A stretch of 58,698 nt of DNA. Source: Campylobacteraceae bacterium (GTDB lineage Bacteria > Campylobacterota > Campylobacteria > Campylobacterales > Sulfurovaceae). The stretch lies in assembly GCA_027068975.1 (NCBI GenBank), contig JALXFN010000011.1:1-58698 (forward strand), in the 5' to 3' direction. Of the stretch, positions 9,537-19,722 are shown in pieces. Position numbers and translations under genes: made by a program. The notes under the pieces are model-generated. The model saw only the letters and a list, made by a program, of their open reading frames with translations. It ran no database searches and was not told where the DNA came from. Every line of letters starts with the position of its first letter. Positions within the stretch are counted from its first letter, which is position 1.

Positions 9537-9587
9537 CAGTCAAGCAGTCCCGAATTTACAGTCAAGCAGTCAACAGTCAAGAGTCAA

Positions 9588-9607
9588 GGGGTCAGGTGAA
9601 CGTAATC
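9588..9607 (+). repeat. REP-like unit, copy 1 (RAYT-associated)
   Basis: 20-base unit GGGGTCAGGTGAACGTAATC directly next to the stop codon of the transposase gene. The inverse complement occurs at 10418 and 10492, so copies 1 and 2 form an inverted pair bracketing the transposase. Confidence 0.85.
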
Positions 9608-9609
9608 AC

Positions 9610-10377
9610 CTACCCATACCTCTTAACAATCCCACTAACAGTAGATTGAGCTAACCCCAATACTTTCGCCATCATGTGTTGAGAACAACCATCTTTATAC
9701 GCTTGAACTATTTTACTATTTCTCTCTTTAATATCTGTGATATTTTCAAAAATAGCTTTTAAATCTTCCTCTTTAGGTCTTTTATCTATGTTAGGTGCTT
9801 CTACTAAACTTGCTCCTCTTTTTAGTTGTTGAAGTACAGAGCTATCTATTGGTAAATATAAAAATGCTTCTATTGCCTCTTTATCATTTTGATAATTTTG
9901 TGCCATATAGGAGTCTTTTAAACAAATTGGTATTGGCTCTTCATTTAAAAAATAGTGTGCTGTTGAGTATTGGTACTCTTCTATTTTTTTTACCATTTTT
10001 GCTTTAAGTGGGTTTTGTTCTATATAAAGTATCAAAGTATAGAGATAAGCATCATCGGTTACATACCAAGATTTAAATCGTCCTTGCCAAAGGTGTCCTG
10101 AGCGTTTATATTTTTTATTGAAATAAATAGCATAGTTCATATTGATTTGTCGCATAAATTTTGAGAGGGTCTCTTTTTCTATCTCTATGAGTAGATGATA
10201 ATGGTTACTCATCAAACAGTAGTTATGAATGGTTATTCCATAACTTGGAGCATAAGTACAAAGCAGTTCTTCAAACTTTTTATAATCTTCTTTTTCTTTA
10301 AAGATTACTCTTTGTTCTACTCCTCTATTAACTACATGATAATATCCTGCTATCTCTATTCTTGGTTTTCTTGGCAT
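9610..10377 (-). mobile_element. REP-associated tyrosine transposase (RAYT), Y1/IS200-like
   Basis: A 255-residue Y1_Tnp-family protein. The HUH motif is SNHYHLL at residues 58-63, the RSGHLWQGRF segment follows at 92-101, and the probable nucleophile is Tyr118 in LYIEQNPLKA. A C-terminal extension (about 200-255) ends in a predicted helix-turn-helix (MMAKVLGLAQSTVSGIV). RAYTs cut and join single-stranded DNA at palindromic REP units. The gene is intact and is bracketed by inverted copies of a 20-base unit at 9588 and 10418, with a third at 10492, as expected for its own substrates. It lies inside the DNA that separates the two mqnE/glnD repeat copies. Confidence 0.9.
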
Positions 10378-10417
10378 GGGGTCTCCTTTGGTAGCAGTAT
10401 AGCAAAAAATTACTTGC

Positions 10418-10437
10418 GATTACGTTCACCTGACCCC
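10418..10437 (-). repeat. REP-like unit, copy 2
   Basis: Exact inverse complement of copy 1, lying about 40 bases upstream of the transposase start. The flank GCGATTACG ... CCTAG matches copy 3 on both sides. Confidence 0.85.
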
Positions 10438-10491
10438 TAGAGCCTTTTTTCTGCTTGATTTGTGGTGTGGCGACTGACCCTAAAGTTTTAC

Positions 10492-10511
10492 GATTACGTT
10501 CACCTGACCCC
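10492..10511 (-). repeat. REP-like unit, copy 3
   Basis: Same orientation and 20-base core as copy 2, separated from it by 54 bases. Its CTAG flank supplies the stop codon of the RHS gene, so the RHS reading frame ends exactly at this unit. Confidence 0.85.
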
Positions 10512-13500
10512 TAGAGTGTCATCATCATGGAACCTATTACATCCATAAAACCTCCACCTTGGGCATAAGTAGTAAATCCTGACCAAAGCATAGGAGCCCA
10601 CCATCCTCCTGTAGCTCCTGCTAGTACACTTCCTGCTATTTGTGCCCATTTATGAGTAGCAACATAGTGTTTTATCTTCTTCCAAGCCTTACTCAACCAA
10701 CTATGCCCAGTAGGGTCAGTATACTTCAAAGGGTTATTTCTAACATAACTATAACGGTTATAACTCTGTGAATCATAAGGAGCCTGTATAACAGTATCAG
10801 CAGACAAGAACCGACCAATGGTTGGGTCATAGAGTCTTGCGTTCATGTGAATGAAGTCTGTACCCTTTATATGTTCATGCCCTGTGTAGCCTCTGTTGGT
10901 TATGCTCTTTCCAAGTTTGGTTAAGTCTATCTGTTCTCCAAATGGTTTGTATGCCATTCTTTCTACTACTGAACCTTGTTGGTTGGTGATGGTGTCTACA
11001 CTTCCTAAACTGTCATAGTGTAGGTATTGGGTGTTGTGGGTGGTACGTTCTTTTCCTGTTTGGTAATCTATTTGGCTTGATTCAGTATGAACGGTGACTA
11101 CTTTTCCATTGGCGTAAATAAGGTACTTATGCGTTTTATTTCTGTTTCCATCTTCGGTGTATTCGTAACCTTTTCCTATGTAGTAGGTGTCAGTGAACTT
11201 TTCACTTTTTTGGTAACGGTTACCATTCATGTCGTAGGTAAATGTTATGGTTGTATCTTTTGTTTTTATTTTGGTTGGCTTGTTTATGGCGTTGTATTCT
11301 ATACGTGTGTCACCATTTTTAATCATGTTTCCGTTAAGGTCGTAGGTAAATGTTTTACCATCTCCTAAAGAACTAACTTGATGATTTCCATTCTCATACT
11401 TTAGCTCTTTATACTCATCTAATGATTTGTTTGTATATACTTCAGCTTTTATTTTCAAATTTCCATAAACATCATAGTCATAATTGTGTGATGCAAAGCC
11501 ATATTTATTACTATTGACTGTAGCATACTCTATTCTATCTAAAGCATCATATCCATACTCTTGAACGATTCCTAGTTTACTATCGGTACGTTTTGAAAGA
11601 CTATAGTTATCATAATACTCATAGCTTAAGTCTCTTACTCCTCCATCAAAGGTATAACCCGTCTTAGAAGCAGTCATGGTTCCTGCACTATTATATTCAT
11701 CTTTGGTTACTAAACCATTTCCACTTAGGTACTTGGTTACTTGTCCTAGACTTGTTTGTTCTAGTACTTTGTAGTGGTAAACATGTTCACTGTCTGAAAG
11801 TATCTCTTGGTAAGCATCAGAGACCTGTTCATCTCCTTTTCCTCCCATTTGCTCTGACTTTCGTTTAAACTCTTTTGCTTGTTTGTCTAAACTGTCTGCT
11901 TCAACATAAAGTTCTTTTGCTTTCTTTAAGTAATAATCTCCTGCATTATTTAAAGCGTTTCCATAACTATCATATATCTTTGCATAATAATTATATCTTT
12001 TAGATTTATCAAGATAGTATTTAGAAACCTTTGCATAAGCATTTGCATAGTATGTATATCTATTGGCTATACGCTGATACCATGGAGCAAACCAATGACC
12101 CCACCAACTATGACTATAACTATTTGCTTTATTTTGATAGTAACGGGCTACATTTCTATAGTGCCTAGAATAACCTGCGTATCTTTTACCATACATCTCA
12201 TACTTTTTTGCATACCCTCTTAAGCGTGTTGCATACTCATGGTAACGTTTACTATAACTTTTATACCTTTTTGCTATTCGTTCATAGTTGGCTGCCTTAG
12301 CTCTTAACTCTGCTGCTTTATCACTTAACTCTAAAGACTTTTTATAGTACTCCAATCCATCTGACATAGTTTTTTCTAACAATTGGGCAAAATGTTCATG
12401 GTCAAAATCTTTTATCTGACCTGCAGGAGACTTTATACTCTCTAAGTACCCTTGTTCATTATAGGAGTTTATAAGTTTAAATCCATTGGGTTGGGTGGTC
12501 GTTGCTAGTTTTCCATCTGCGTTATAGGTATAACTTTGGGTAAAGTTTTTATTAGAAATAGTTGTCTTAACATCTTTGACTCTTCCCTTACTGTCATAGC
12601 TGTAACTTTTACTTATACCATTGCTTGACTCTTTAGCTAGTTTTCCTTTTCCATAAGGTGCTGTATCGTAAACCCAAGTGCTTGTTCCATCGGCATTGGT
12701 CTCTGATATTTTTCTTCCTAGTTGGTCATACTCTATGGTTGTTACCTGTTTTTTAGCATCGGTTTGACGCTTTAGTTGACCTAAGGCATCGTAGGTGTAT
12801 GTCCAGTAACCCATGTCTGGGTCTTTCATAGACTTTTTGTTTCCTAGCTTGTCGTACTCCATATGTATCATATACGCTTCATTACCATTTGGAGTAGTGT
12901 TTTTTAGGTTTCCTATGGCATCATAGGTATACTCTACATATGTTCCCTCTTCTTGCTCTACTTTAACAACCTGACCTAATACATTTTTTGTAGTGGTTTT
13001 GGTATGTTCTGCTTTATTGGCTCCTGGGGAAGTAACTGTAACGCTTAGTCCATCGTAGGTAATAGTTTCAGAAACTGTTGCATTACCACCTTTTGGTGAT
13101 GGCTTTACGGTCTCTATTGGTCGTCCTTGTTCATCGTAAGAGTAGACTATATATTGAGCTGTTTCAGATTCTGTGTGAGGCAGAGACTTTTTTCTTACTT
13201 CCCCTTTTTTATTGTACTCTGTCTCTACGAGAATCTCTTCTCCATCGAAACGTTTGGTTTTTACTAAAACCACTCTGTCAAACTTATCGTAATAGGTGGT
13301 TGTTGCAGGTGAACCTGTTGGGGTAACGGTTACTTTATATTTGGCTTTGTCTTCATTGCTGTAGGCATAGCTGTAACTGGTACTGGTTCCATCTGACCTA
13401 CTCTCTAGTTTTTTCTTACCCCATTTGTCATAGTCTATCTTTACCCATTGACCATTGGCATCGGTTGACTTGGTGAGTTGACCTAGTTTATTGTACTCAT

Positions 13501-14388
13501 TATTTGCTTTTTGGGTATGACCTAAGGCATTTTTTGTTTTTAATAGGTTTTTTCCACTTGCATCGTAAAAGTACTCTGTTACTCTATCTTTTGAAACAGA
13601 AGGTGCAGAGATGGTAACTTTTTTTCTATTTCCAAATTTATCGTACACATAGGTTTTTGTAGAGGTTAAAGCTTGGTCACCTTTCTCTATGGTCTCACTC
13701 TCTAAGCTTCCTTTGCTGTTGTAGGTAAATGAAGATTTCCGAGTAATCGTGTCACCCCAGCCCTCATGTTTTACAGAGGACTCTTTGAGTCGTCCTAACA
13801 TCCAGTTGTCTTCACTGTTGTCGTACTGGTTTGTGGTGGTTTTTGTGAAGCTTTCACCGTCTCCACTGGTAGTGGTGGTCATTTTTAGCACGTTTCCGTA
13901 CTTGTCGTAACTGTTGTAGTTGGTGGTTATGGTACTTAATAATGCTCCATCATCATAAGACTTTTCTGTTGTTGCTGTTGTCTCAATGACATACTGTTTA
14001 CCTTTAGGAGTAGCAGACAAAGAAGAAAAGCTTTCAGATATGGTCTCACTATTTAAAAGAACTTTAGTACTTTTAACATTACCCACTAAAGGGAACTCTT
14101 GGTAATAGTTTGTGACTATCTCTCCACCGTAGCTGTCTTTGGTAGTAATCTCTCTAAAACCTAAAGAGCCATATAGATTATTATATTTTAAACCTCTGTA
14201 AGAGTAACTCTGTTTGGCTTCTGCATCTTTATCTTTTTCTGTTGTAATTTCAGAGACTACTAAAGAAGCATTTTGAATATTAAATATATCTTTTTTAACA
14301 TCTGTATCTTTTTCATAAAGTTTTTCATCTTTATTATCATCTTTAACAGTTAAAAGTTTATACTCTATATTAGTCTTATTTCCTCGCT
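10511..14388 (-). pseudogene. RHS/YD-repeat protein fragment, cut at both ends
   Basis: The frame is open from about 14424 to the stop at 10511, but no start codon occurs before an internal GTG at 14086, so the true 5' end is missing. The upstream open part reads like the TcdB/SpvB-type region before YD repeats (LYGSLGFREITT, NYYQEFPLVGNV). Many YD repeats follow, then an unusual Tyr/Lys/Ala-rich helical insert (roughly residues 560-745 counted from GTG 14086), then the RHS core with RFLSADT and DPTGH. Only 63 residues follow DPTGH, hydrophobic and ending at a REP unit, so the usual C-terminal toxin is absent or truncated. There is no immunity gene. Probably a remnant of a large secreted polymorphic toxin. 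Confidence 0.8.
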
Positions 14389-14483
14389 CCCATCGCTCCT
14401 GCGTGGGAGTGTATATGAGAGATTAGTATGAAACAAGAAATAAAAACTCTCGTATGCATACCCACGGAGACCGTGTGGGTACG
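14385..14483. repeat. Bipartite palindrome pair at the RHS/mqnE' junction
   Basis: Two hairpins. The first (14387-14409) has arms CTCCCA/TGGGAG; the second (14459-14481) has arms TACCCAC/GTGGGTA around GGAGACC. Their centres are about 72 bases apart. The pair starts where RHS homology ends and stops just before the second mqnE/glnD repeat copy. A pair of the same design lies inside priA. Confidence 0.7.
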
Positions 14484-14487
14484 AGCT

Positions 14488-14609
14488 AACTTCTCTTGAC
14501 GAATCTCATCTGCAAGTTCACCTAAGGTAAACAAATCAAGGTCATAAAGAGCTTCTCCCTCTTCTTGGGTTAGTCTCTCTCTTTTTTTTACTTTTCCTAT
14601 TAATGTCAT
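14488..14609 (-). pseudogene. mqnE 5' remnant
   Basis: Encodes MTLIGKVKKRERLTQEEGEA and continues to about codon 40 with only a few changes against intact MqnE (E5G, E23D). After EIRQEK the match ends and the frame runs on through the palindrome pair to a stop near 14376. The cluster cysteines are missing, so it cannot be functional. Confidence 0.88.
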
Positions 14610-14706
14610 ATATATACTGCCCATAATTAATTTTTGCTATCATAACAACAATAGATAAGGAACGGATAATGGAAGATATAAAAGCACAAATAGAGACATT
14701 ACTCTA
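14488..14706. repeat. Right copy of the mqnE/glnD direct repeat
   Basis: Second copy of the block at 9320-9536. It ends in the intact glnD gene, whereas the left copy ends in the intact mqnE gene, so the two copies bracket the inserted transposase and RHS DNA. Confidence 0.9.
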
Positions 14707-17128
14707 TGAGGAAGCACCCGATTTTGAAATATCTAAGTTACTAAAGAGAGATATTAAAACATATTTTGAAACATTAGAAGAGAGCTTTGCAAATAGTAGT
14801 GGAAAAGGTTTTTTACTAAAACATACTAGAAAAATAGATAGTATCATACAGATGGTTTACAAAGTTGCTATGCGTTCTATGTTCGGTACCTATATGCCCA
14901 TGAAAAGTACCCTACCCATAACTCTTTTAGCTCTTGGTTCTTATGGGCGTGAGCAACTCTGTGTCTACTCTGACATTGACCTAATGATAGTCTATAAAGA
15001 GATTCCAGGCTACAACACAGAAGAGATGATAGAAAAGATTCTCTATATTTTATGGGATGCAGGGCTAAAACTGGGTCATCGTGTGCATGAAGTAGGTGAA
15101 CTATTTGAAGTCTCTCAAACAGACATCACCATAAAAACTTCTATGATAGAGTCACGCTTTATAGAGGGTTCTAAACAACTTTGGGACCAAACCCAAAATG
15201 AACTCTATAGAATTCGTAAAGAGAATCAAGAGGCATTTGTAAATGCAAAAATTGAGGAGATGAGAAGCTTACATAAAAAATACCCCCTAAGTATGGAACC
15301 AAATCTAAAAGAGGGAGAGGGTGGCTTTCGTAATGCAAACCTTGTATTTTGGTTAGGGAATATACTACACAACGTAGATAAAATCAAGAACTTAGATGAG
15401 ACTATTATTTCTAAAAAAGCCTATGATGAATTTTGGGAAGCTTTAGAGTTTTTATTTAAAGTTCGCTCTGCACTACACCTAGCTACAGGTAAAAAAGAGG
15501 ACCAACTTAGACTAGAGCTTATACCTCCTGTTGCTAATTATTTAGGTTATAAAAGCACACAAAAAGAGCAGATGAAGTTTACACGAAAAGTTATATCTCA
15601 TCTAAAAACCGTTAAGCTACATACTACTATCTGGATAGATGCTTTAAGTAATTGGTATGATAAAGAGAGTATGCTTTGCCCTACTAATCCTAATGCTTCC
15701 TATTTGGAACTACTAAAAGAACTCTCTTCTGCCCCTGCTAAAAAGTTCCCTGTTCACCCTAGTTTTTTAAAGGCACTTAACTTTTCAGAAAAAAGTAAAA
15801 ATATAGAAGATGAAGTCTATGAAATTTTACTAAAAATTTTTCAAAGACCACAAAGTCATCTGATTTTAGAAGTACTACTTGATAGTCGACTTCTTGGTTA
15901 CACCATTCCCTATATGAAAAAAATTATTAATCTTCCTCAATTTGATGGCTATCATCAATACGCTGTAGGCATTCACTCTATTAAATGTGTTGAGGCATTA
16001 GAAAATATAGAGGACAAACGCGTAGCAGTTTTATATAAAAACTTAACAAAACGAGAAAAACTTTTTATCAAAGTTGTTACCCTTATTCATGATGCAGGAA
16101 AAGGACGAAAAAGAGACCATTCTATAGTAGGAACCATTCTATTTAAAGGTTTTTCTAAACGATTAAATTTTACAGATGAAGAGCAACGTATAGGAAAAAA
16201 CCTTATTTTACACCATACACTTATGAGCTTTACTGCCCAAAGAGAAGACCTTCACTCTGAAAAAACTATTTTAAAGTTTTCATCACACTTCCCTACTCAA
16301 AAAGAACTAGACTTTATCTATATATTGACCTATGCAGATATGAATGGAGTAGGAAATAAAACAGTATATAATGACTTTAATTCGAGACTCATCAACACAC
16401 TCTATCTTCAATCTTCCCTAGCCATATCTAATGTCACATTACTTCAAGAAACAACCAAAAGGGTTAAAAAAGAGAAAAAATTAAAACAGATAAATGGGTT
16501 TAAAGCCTTACCAAAAAGTTTACAAAAAAAAGTTCTAAATATTAACTCTGATCTATTTTTTATCAAAAATACATCTCTAAGGATTCTAAGTATTACTCAA
16601 AAAGCTCATCACCTTAAAGATTATGAATTTGTTATCACAAACAATAAGTTTCTAACCATTGAAATTTTACGAAAAAAGAATTTTGATTTGAGTTATCTAC
16701 TCCATAAACTCTCTCACCTCAACATTGTCCAAATGGATATTTATAAACTTTTTTCAGGCATCAAATATTTTAGAATTGATTTTGATGAGACCATAAATGA
16801 AGGTGACTACATTCATTTAAATGAACTAATCACTAATGCCTTAGAGGAGGTACATACCCTAAAACTTGAAAAGCCTCAAATAGAGGCTAAAGATATATAT
16901 ATAGATTGTGACCACTCAAAAGAACATGCCATACTTCAACTACAGTGCAATGACCAAAAAGGTCTACTCTCCTATATTATAAATATCTTTGACAACTTGA
17001 AAATAGATATATCATCTGCTAAAATTCATACAAAAATGAACAAAGTAAATGACCTATTTTTAATCGAAAAGAATGGAAACTTTTGCCATAATACTAATAA
17101 AATTTTACAAGAATTAACGGAGATATAA
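14669..17128 (+). CDS. glnD: PII uridylyltransferase / uridylyl-removing enzyme
   Basis: An 819-residue bifunctional sensor that adds UMP to PII when glutamine is low and removes it when glutamine is high. The nucleotidyltransferase motif is GSYGRE at 90-95 with Asp102 and Asp104 (SDIDLM). An HD hydrolase domain has LIHDAGKGRKRDH at about 471-483 and LILHHT. An ACT domain is at about 750-819 (LQLQCNDQKGLLSYI). A second ACT domain is poorly conserved. The ATG is preceded by AAGGAACGG. It runs four bases ahead of glmS. The substrate PII, with Tyr51, is encoded at 4315. The start region lies in the right copy of the direct repeat, so the promoter may derive from the rearrangement. Confidence 0.93.
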   Translation: MEDIKAQIETLLYEEAPDFEISKLLKRDIKTYFETLEESFANSSGKGFLLKHTRKIDSIIQMVYKVAMRSMFGTYMPMKSTLPITLLALGSYGREQLCVYSDIDLMIVYKEIPGYNTEEMIEKILYILWDAGLKLGHRVHEVGELFEVSQTDITIKTSMIESRFIEGSKQLWDQTQNELYRIRKENQEAFVNAKIEEMRSLHKKYPLSMEPNLKEGEGGFRNANLVFWLGNILHNVDKIKNLDETIISKKAYDEFWEALEFLFKVRSALHLATGKKEDQLRLELIPPVANYLGYKSTQKEQMKFTRKVISHLKTVKLHTTIWIDALSNWYDKESMLCPTNPNASYLELLKELSSAPAKKFPVHPSFLKALNFSEKSKNIEDEVYEILLKIFQRPQSHLILEVLLDSRLLGYTIPYMKKIINLPQFDGYHQYAVGIHSIKCVEALENIEDKRVAVLYKNLTKREKLFIKVVTLIHDAGKGRKRDHSIVGTILFKGFSKRLNFTDEEQRIGKNLILHHTLMSFTAQREDLHSEKTILKFSSHFPTQKELDFIYILTYADMNGVGNKTVYNDFNSRLINTLYLQSSLAISNVTLLQETTKRVKKEKKLKQINGFKALPKSLQKKVLNINSDLFFIKNTSLRILSITQKAHHLKDYEFVITNNKFLTIEILRKKNFDLSYLLHKLSHLNIVQMDIYKLFSGIKYFRIDFDETINEGDYIHLNELITNALEEVHTLKLEKPQIEAKDIYIDCDHSKEHAILQLQCNDQKGLLSYIINIFDNLKIDISSAKIHTKMNKVNDLFLIEKNGNFCHNTNKILQELTEI

Positions 17129-17131
17129 TAG

Positions 17132-18940
17132 ATGTGTGGAATAGTAGGCTATGTAGGGAAAAATGAAAAAAAAGAGATTTTATTAGATGGGTTACAAGAG
17201 CTAGAATATAGGGGATATGACTCAGCTGGTATTGCTATTATTGAAGATAAACAATTAAAAAATTTTAAAGCTGTAGGGAAACTACAAAATCTACGAGATA
17301 AAACAAAAGATTATGCCAGTGAAGGTTTTGGTGTCTCTATTGGTCATACACGTTGGGCAACACATGGAAAGCCTACAGAACTCAACGCACACCCACACAT
17401 GGGGGCATACTCTTTTGTTGTTCATAATGGGATTATTGAAAACTATCAAGAACTAAAAGATGAACTTCAAGCCCAAGGTGTTAAGTTTTTAAGTCAAACT
17501 GATACAGAGACTATTGTTCATCTATTTGAAAAAAATCACAACATTAACAACAACCCATGGAAAGCATTTCAAGATACTATCTCTAAACTAGAAGGTGCTT
17601 ATGCAACCTTACTTATTACAGAGGCTGATGAGGAGACCATCTTCTTTGCTAAAAATGGTTCTCCTATGCTTATTGGATTCAATGGCTCAGATATCTACTT
17701 TGCATCATCAGATACACCTATCATAGGAAAAGCTACAGAGGTCTACTACCTTGAAGATGGGGAGTTTGGATATGCCAAAAATGGTGAGATAAAACTTTTT
17801 GATGCCAATGGAGCAAAGAGCTTCTCAAAACAGCCTCTAGCAACAGACAAAGCAATGGCACAAAAAGATGGATACCGTTTCTTTATGGAGAAAGAAATTT
17901 ATGAACAAGCACAAGTGATGAACGACACCATGATGGGTCGTCTACTTGATGATAAAATAGATTTTGAAGAGTTAGATGAGAATCTTTTTGAAAATATCAC
18001 CAATATCAAAATCTGTGCTTGTGGAACCTCTTATCACTCTGCTTTAGCTTCAAGTTACCTCTTTGAAAGAATTTCAAAGATACCTTGTCAAGTAGAGATA
18101 GCTTCTGAATTTAGATACAAAGAGCCTCTACTTCGTGATGATACGCTCTTTATAACCATCTCACAAAGTGGTGAAACAGCTGATACACTAGAAGCTCTCA
18201 AAATGGCAAAAAAAGCTGGACTAAAAAGTCTTAGTATCTGTAATGTTGATAACTCATCTATCGTAAGAGAGAGTGATGCAGCTGTTTTAACCAGAGCAGG
18301 TATAGAAAAAGGAGTAGCCAGTACAAAAGCATTTGCTACACAAACAATGGTACTTTGGATGTTGGCTATCTACGTTGCACAAGCTAAAAACAGCATAGAT
18401 AGTGAGTTATTAAAAAAAGAGTTAGATGCCATGAGACACACACCTAAAGCACTTGTAGTAGATGAGAAACTTCATACTAAAATGACACGCCTCTCTAAAC
18501 GATACCTACATGGTCATGGATTTTTCTTTATCGGTAGAGATATCTTTTTCCCTCTTGCTCTTGAGGGTGCGTTAAAACTAAAAGAGATATCTTACCTACA
18601 CGCAGAAGGTTATCCATCAGGAGAAATGAAACATGGACCAATCGCCCTAGCCGATGCAGAACTTTTTACAGTAGCACTTATGCCAAAAAGTTTACATTAT
18701 GATAAAATCAAATCAAATGTAGAGGAGTTATGTGCTAGAGATGCAACCGTTTTAGCCATCTCTCCAGACTCTTTTGACCTAGCAGATGATTTTGTGAAAA
18801 CCAAATATGACGCTCACCCAATGTTAGAGTTCTTTGAGATGATGGTAGTCACACAACTACTTGCTTTAGAGATTTCAGTACGATTAGGAAATGATGTAGA
18901 TATGCCAAGAAACTTGGCGAAGTCTGTTACTGTGGAGTAA
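17132..18940 (+). CDS. glmS: Glutamine-fructose-6-phosphate aminotransferase
   Basis: Makes glucosamine-6-phosphate, the first step to UDP-GlcNAc for peptidoglycan and lipopolysaccharide. Length 602 residues, normal. The N-terminal Cys2 nucleophile follows Met in MCGIVGYVG. HTRWATHGKPTELNAHPH and the glutaminase site are intact; two SIS isomerase domains follow (SQSGETADT near 350) and the protein ends in DMPRNLAKSVTVE. The start is 4 bases past the glnD stop, with the Shine-Dalgarno CGGAGA inside glnD, so the two are probably cotranscribed. No glmS ribozyme is possible in this spacing. Confidence 0.97.
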   Translation: MCGIVGYVGKNEKKEILLDGLQELEYRGYDSAGIAIIEDKQLKNFKAVGKLQNLRDKTKDYASEGFGVSIGHTRWATHGKPTELNAHPHMGAYSFVVHNGIIENYQELKDELQAQGVKFLSQTDTETIVHLFEKNHNINNNPWKAFQDTISKLEGAYATLLITEADEETIFFAKNGSPMLIGFNGSDIYFASSDTPIIGKATEVYYLEDGEFGYAKNGEIKLFDANGAKSFSKQPLATDKAMAQKDGYRFFMEKEIYEQAQVMNDTMMGRLLDDKIDFEELDENLFENITNIKICACGTSYHSALASSYLFERISKIPCQVEIASEFRYKEPLLRDDTLFITISQSGETADTLEALKMAKKAGLKSLSICNVDNSSIVRESDAAVLTRAGIEKGVASTKAFATQTMVLWMLAIYVAQAKNSIDSELLKKELDAMRHTPKALVVDEKLHTKMTRLSKRYLHGHGFFFIGRDIFFPLALEGALKLKEISYLHAEGYPSGEMKHGPIALADAELFTVALMPKSLHYDKIKSNVEELCARDATVLAISPDSFDLADDFVKTKYDAHPMLEFFEMMVVTQLLALEISVRLGNDVDMPRNLAKSVTVE

Positions 18941-18950
18941 TACCAACAGT

Positions 18951-18972
18951 AGGGTCGGTTTACCGACCACTT
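18951..18972. repeat. Palindromic repeat, GGTCGGT family, copy 1
   Basis: Perfect stem GGTCGGT/ACCGACC (18953-18968) around TT, flanked by AGTAG on the left and ACTTAC on the right. The same unit in inverse orientation is found after groEL at 40259. It sits between the convergent glmS and YfaZ-like genes and may also act as a terminator. Confidence 0.75.
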
Positions 18973-18973
18973 A

Positions 18974-19558
18974 CTAGTAAGTTACTTTTAACCCACCATA
19001 AAAGCTGTTATCGAAAAGTTTTTGACTTTCATTTTTATACTCTGCATGTATATTTCTATATCCTGCATATATCTTTACATTCTCAATCATCTCAATATCT
19101 GCAGATACTCTATACTCTGAATATCGTTCTGAATCACCAAAAGATAGTGCATTGGGAGCATATAATGCCTTAGCTTCAAGAGCTACAGGAGGAATGTTAA
19201 ACATCAGTGGAGGGAAGGTATAACGAATTTTTGCCATAAGAGGCAAACTTGTAAAGTCTTCATCACCAACTTCAGCCCAAATAAATTTAGCACCAAAAGT
19301 AAGCTCTACACCCTCTACACCTTCTAAGGCATTGGTTGCTCCCACTCCTGCACCAACAAGTTGTCTGTCGCTGTTCACATTTAAAAAGCTAAAATCACCT
19401 TCATAAATAGTACTACTTGTCTGTAGTGCTGCTAAATTTCGAGAATCTAGTGTTCCTTCTATTTCAACATCTTCTTCGTTAATGTTAATACCCACACCAC
19501 TCTCTGCCATAAGTAGAGCAGAAGTAAACAAAGTTGTTAATGCTATTTTTTTAAACAT
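18974..19558 (-). CDS. YfaZ-like outer-membrane barrel protein
   Basis: A 194-residue predicted beta-barrel. I place the start at the second Met (MFKKIAL), because TTGGAGAACGAT precedes it; a longer frame adds four residues. A signal peptide is cleaved after LLMA. The body has alternating strands (GVELTFGAKFIWAEVG, LPLMAKIRYTF) and ends in an aromatic C-terminus (GLKVTY) typical of barrels. The pattern is that of YfaZ-type proteins, whose function is unknown. It is convergent with glmS and has no operon partner. Confidence 0.65.
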   Translation of the reverse strand: MFKKIALTTLFTSALLMAESGVGININEEDVEIEGTLDSRNLAALQTSSTIYEGDFSFLNVNSDRQLVGAGVGATNALEGVEGVELTFGAKFIWAEVGDEDFTSLPLMAKIRYTFPPLMFNIPPVALEAKALYAPNALSFGDSERYSEYRVSADIEMIENVKIYAGYRNIHAEYKNESQKLFDNSFYGGLKVTY

Positions 19559-19722
19559 ATCGTTCTCCAATGTAATATTTATTTAATAGTATTATATCAC
19601 AGATTCATTAAGTCACTACAGTGTACTGTTTTTAGATGTTTCTTATCATGTGATATTTAACATCTCTAATACACAATTGTTCTACAAACTTTTTATAGTA
19701 TTAAACATGGAGATAACAAGAA

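Noticed and set aside
13078-13326. Open frame on the plus strand inside the RHS region
   Set aside because: Antisense shadow of YD repeats with no ribosome site; the minus frame has the clear RHS pattern.
9320-14706. A simple transposon with target-site duplication at mqnE-glnD
   Set aside because: The flanking duplication is about 217 bp and diverged about 8%, far larger and older-looking than a transposition target duplication; recombination is a better model.
17104-17132. glmS ribozyme upstream of glmS
   Set aside because: Only three bases separate glnD and glmS; there is no room for a ribozyme.
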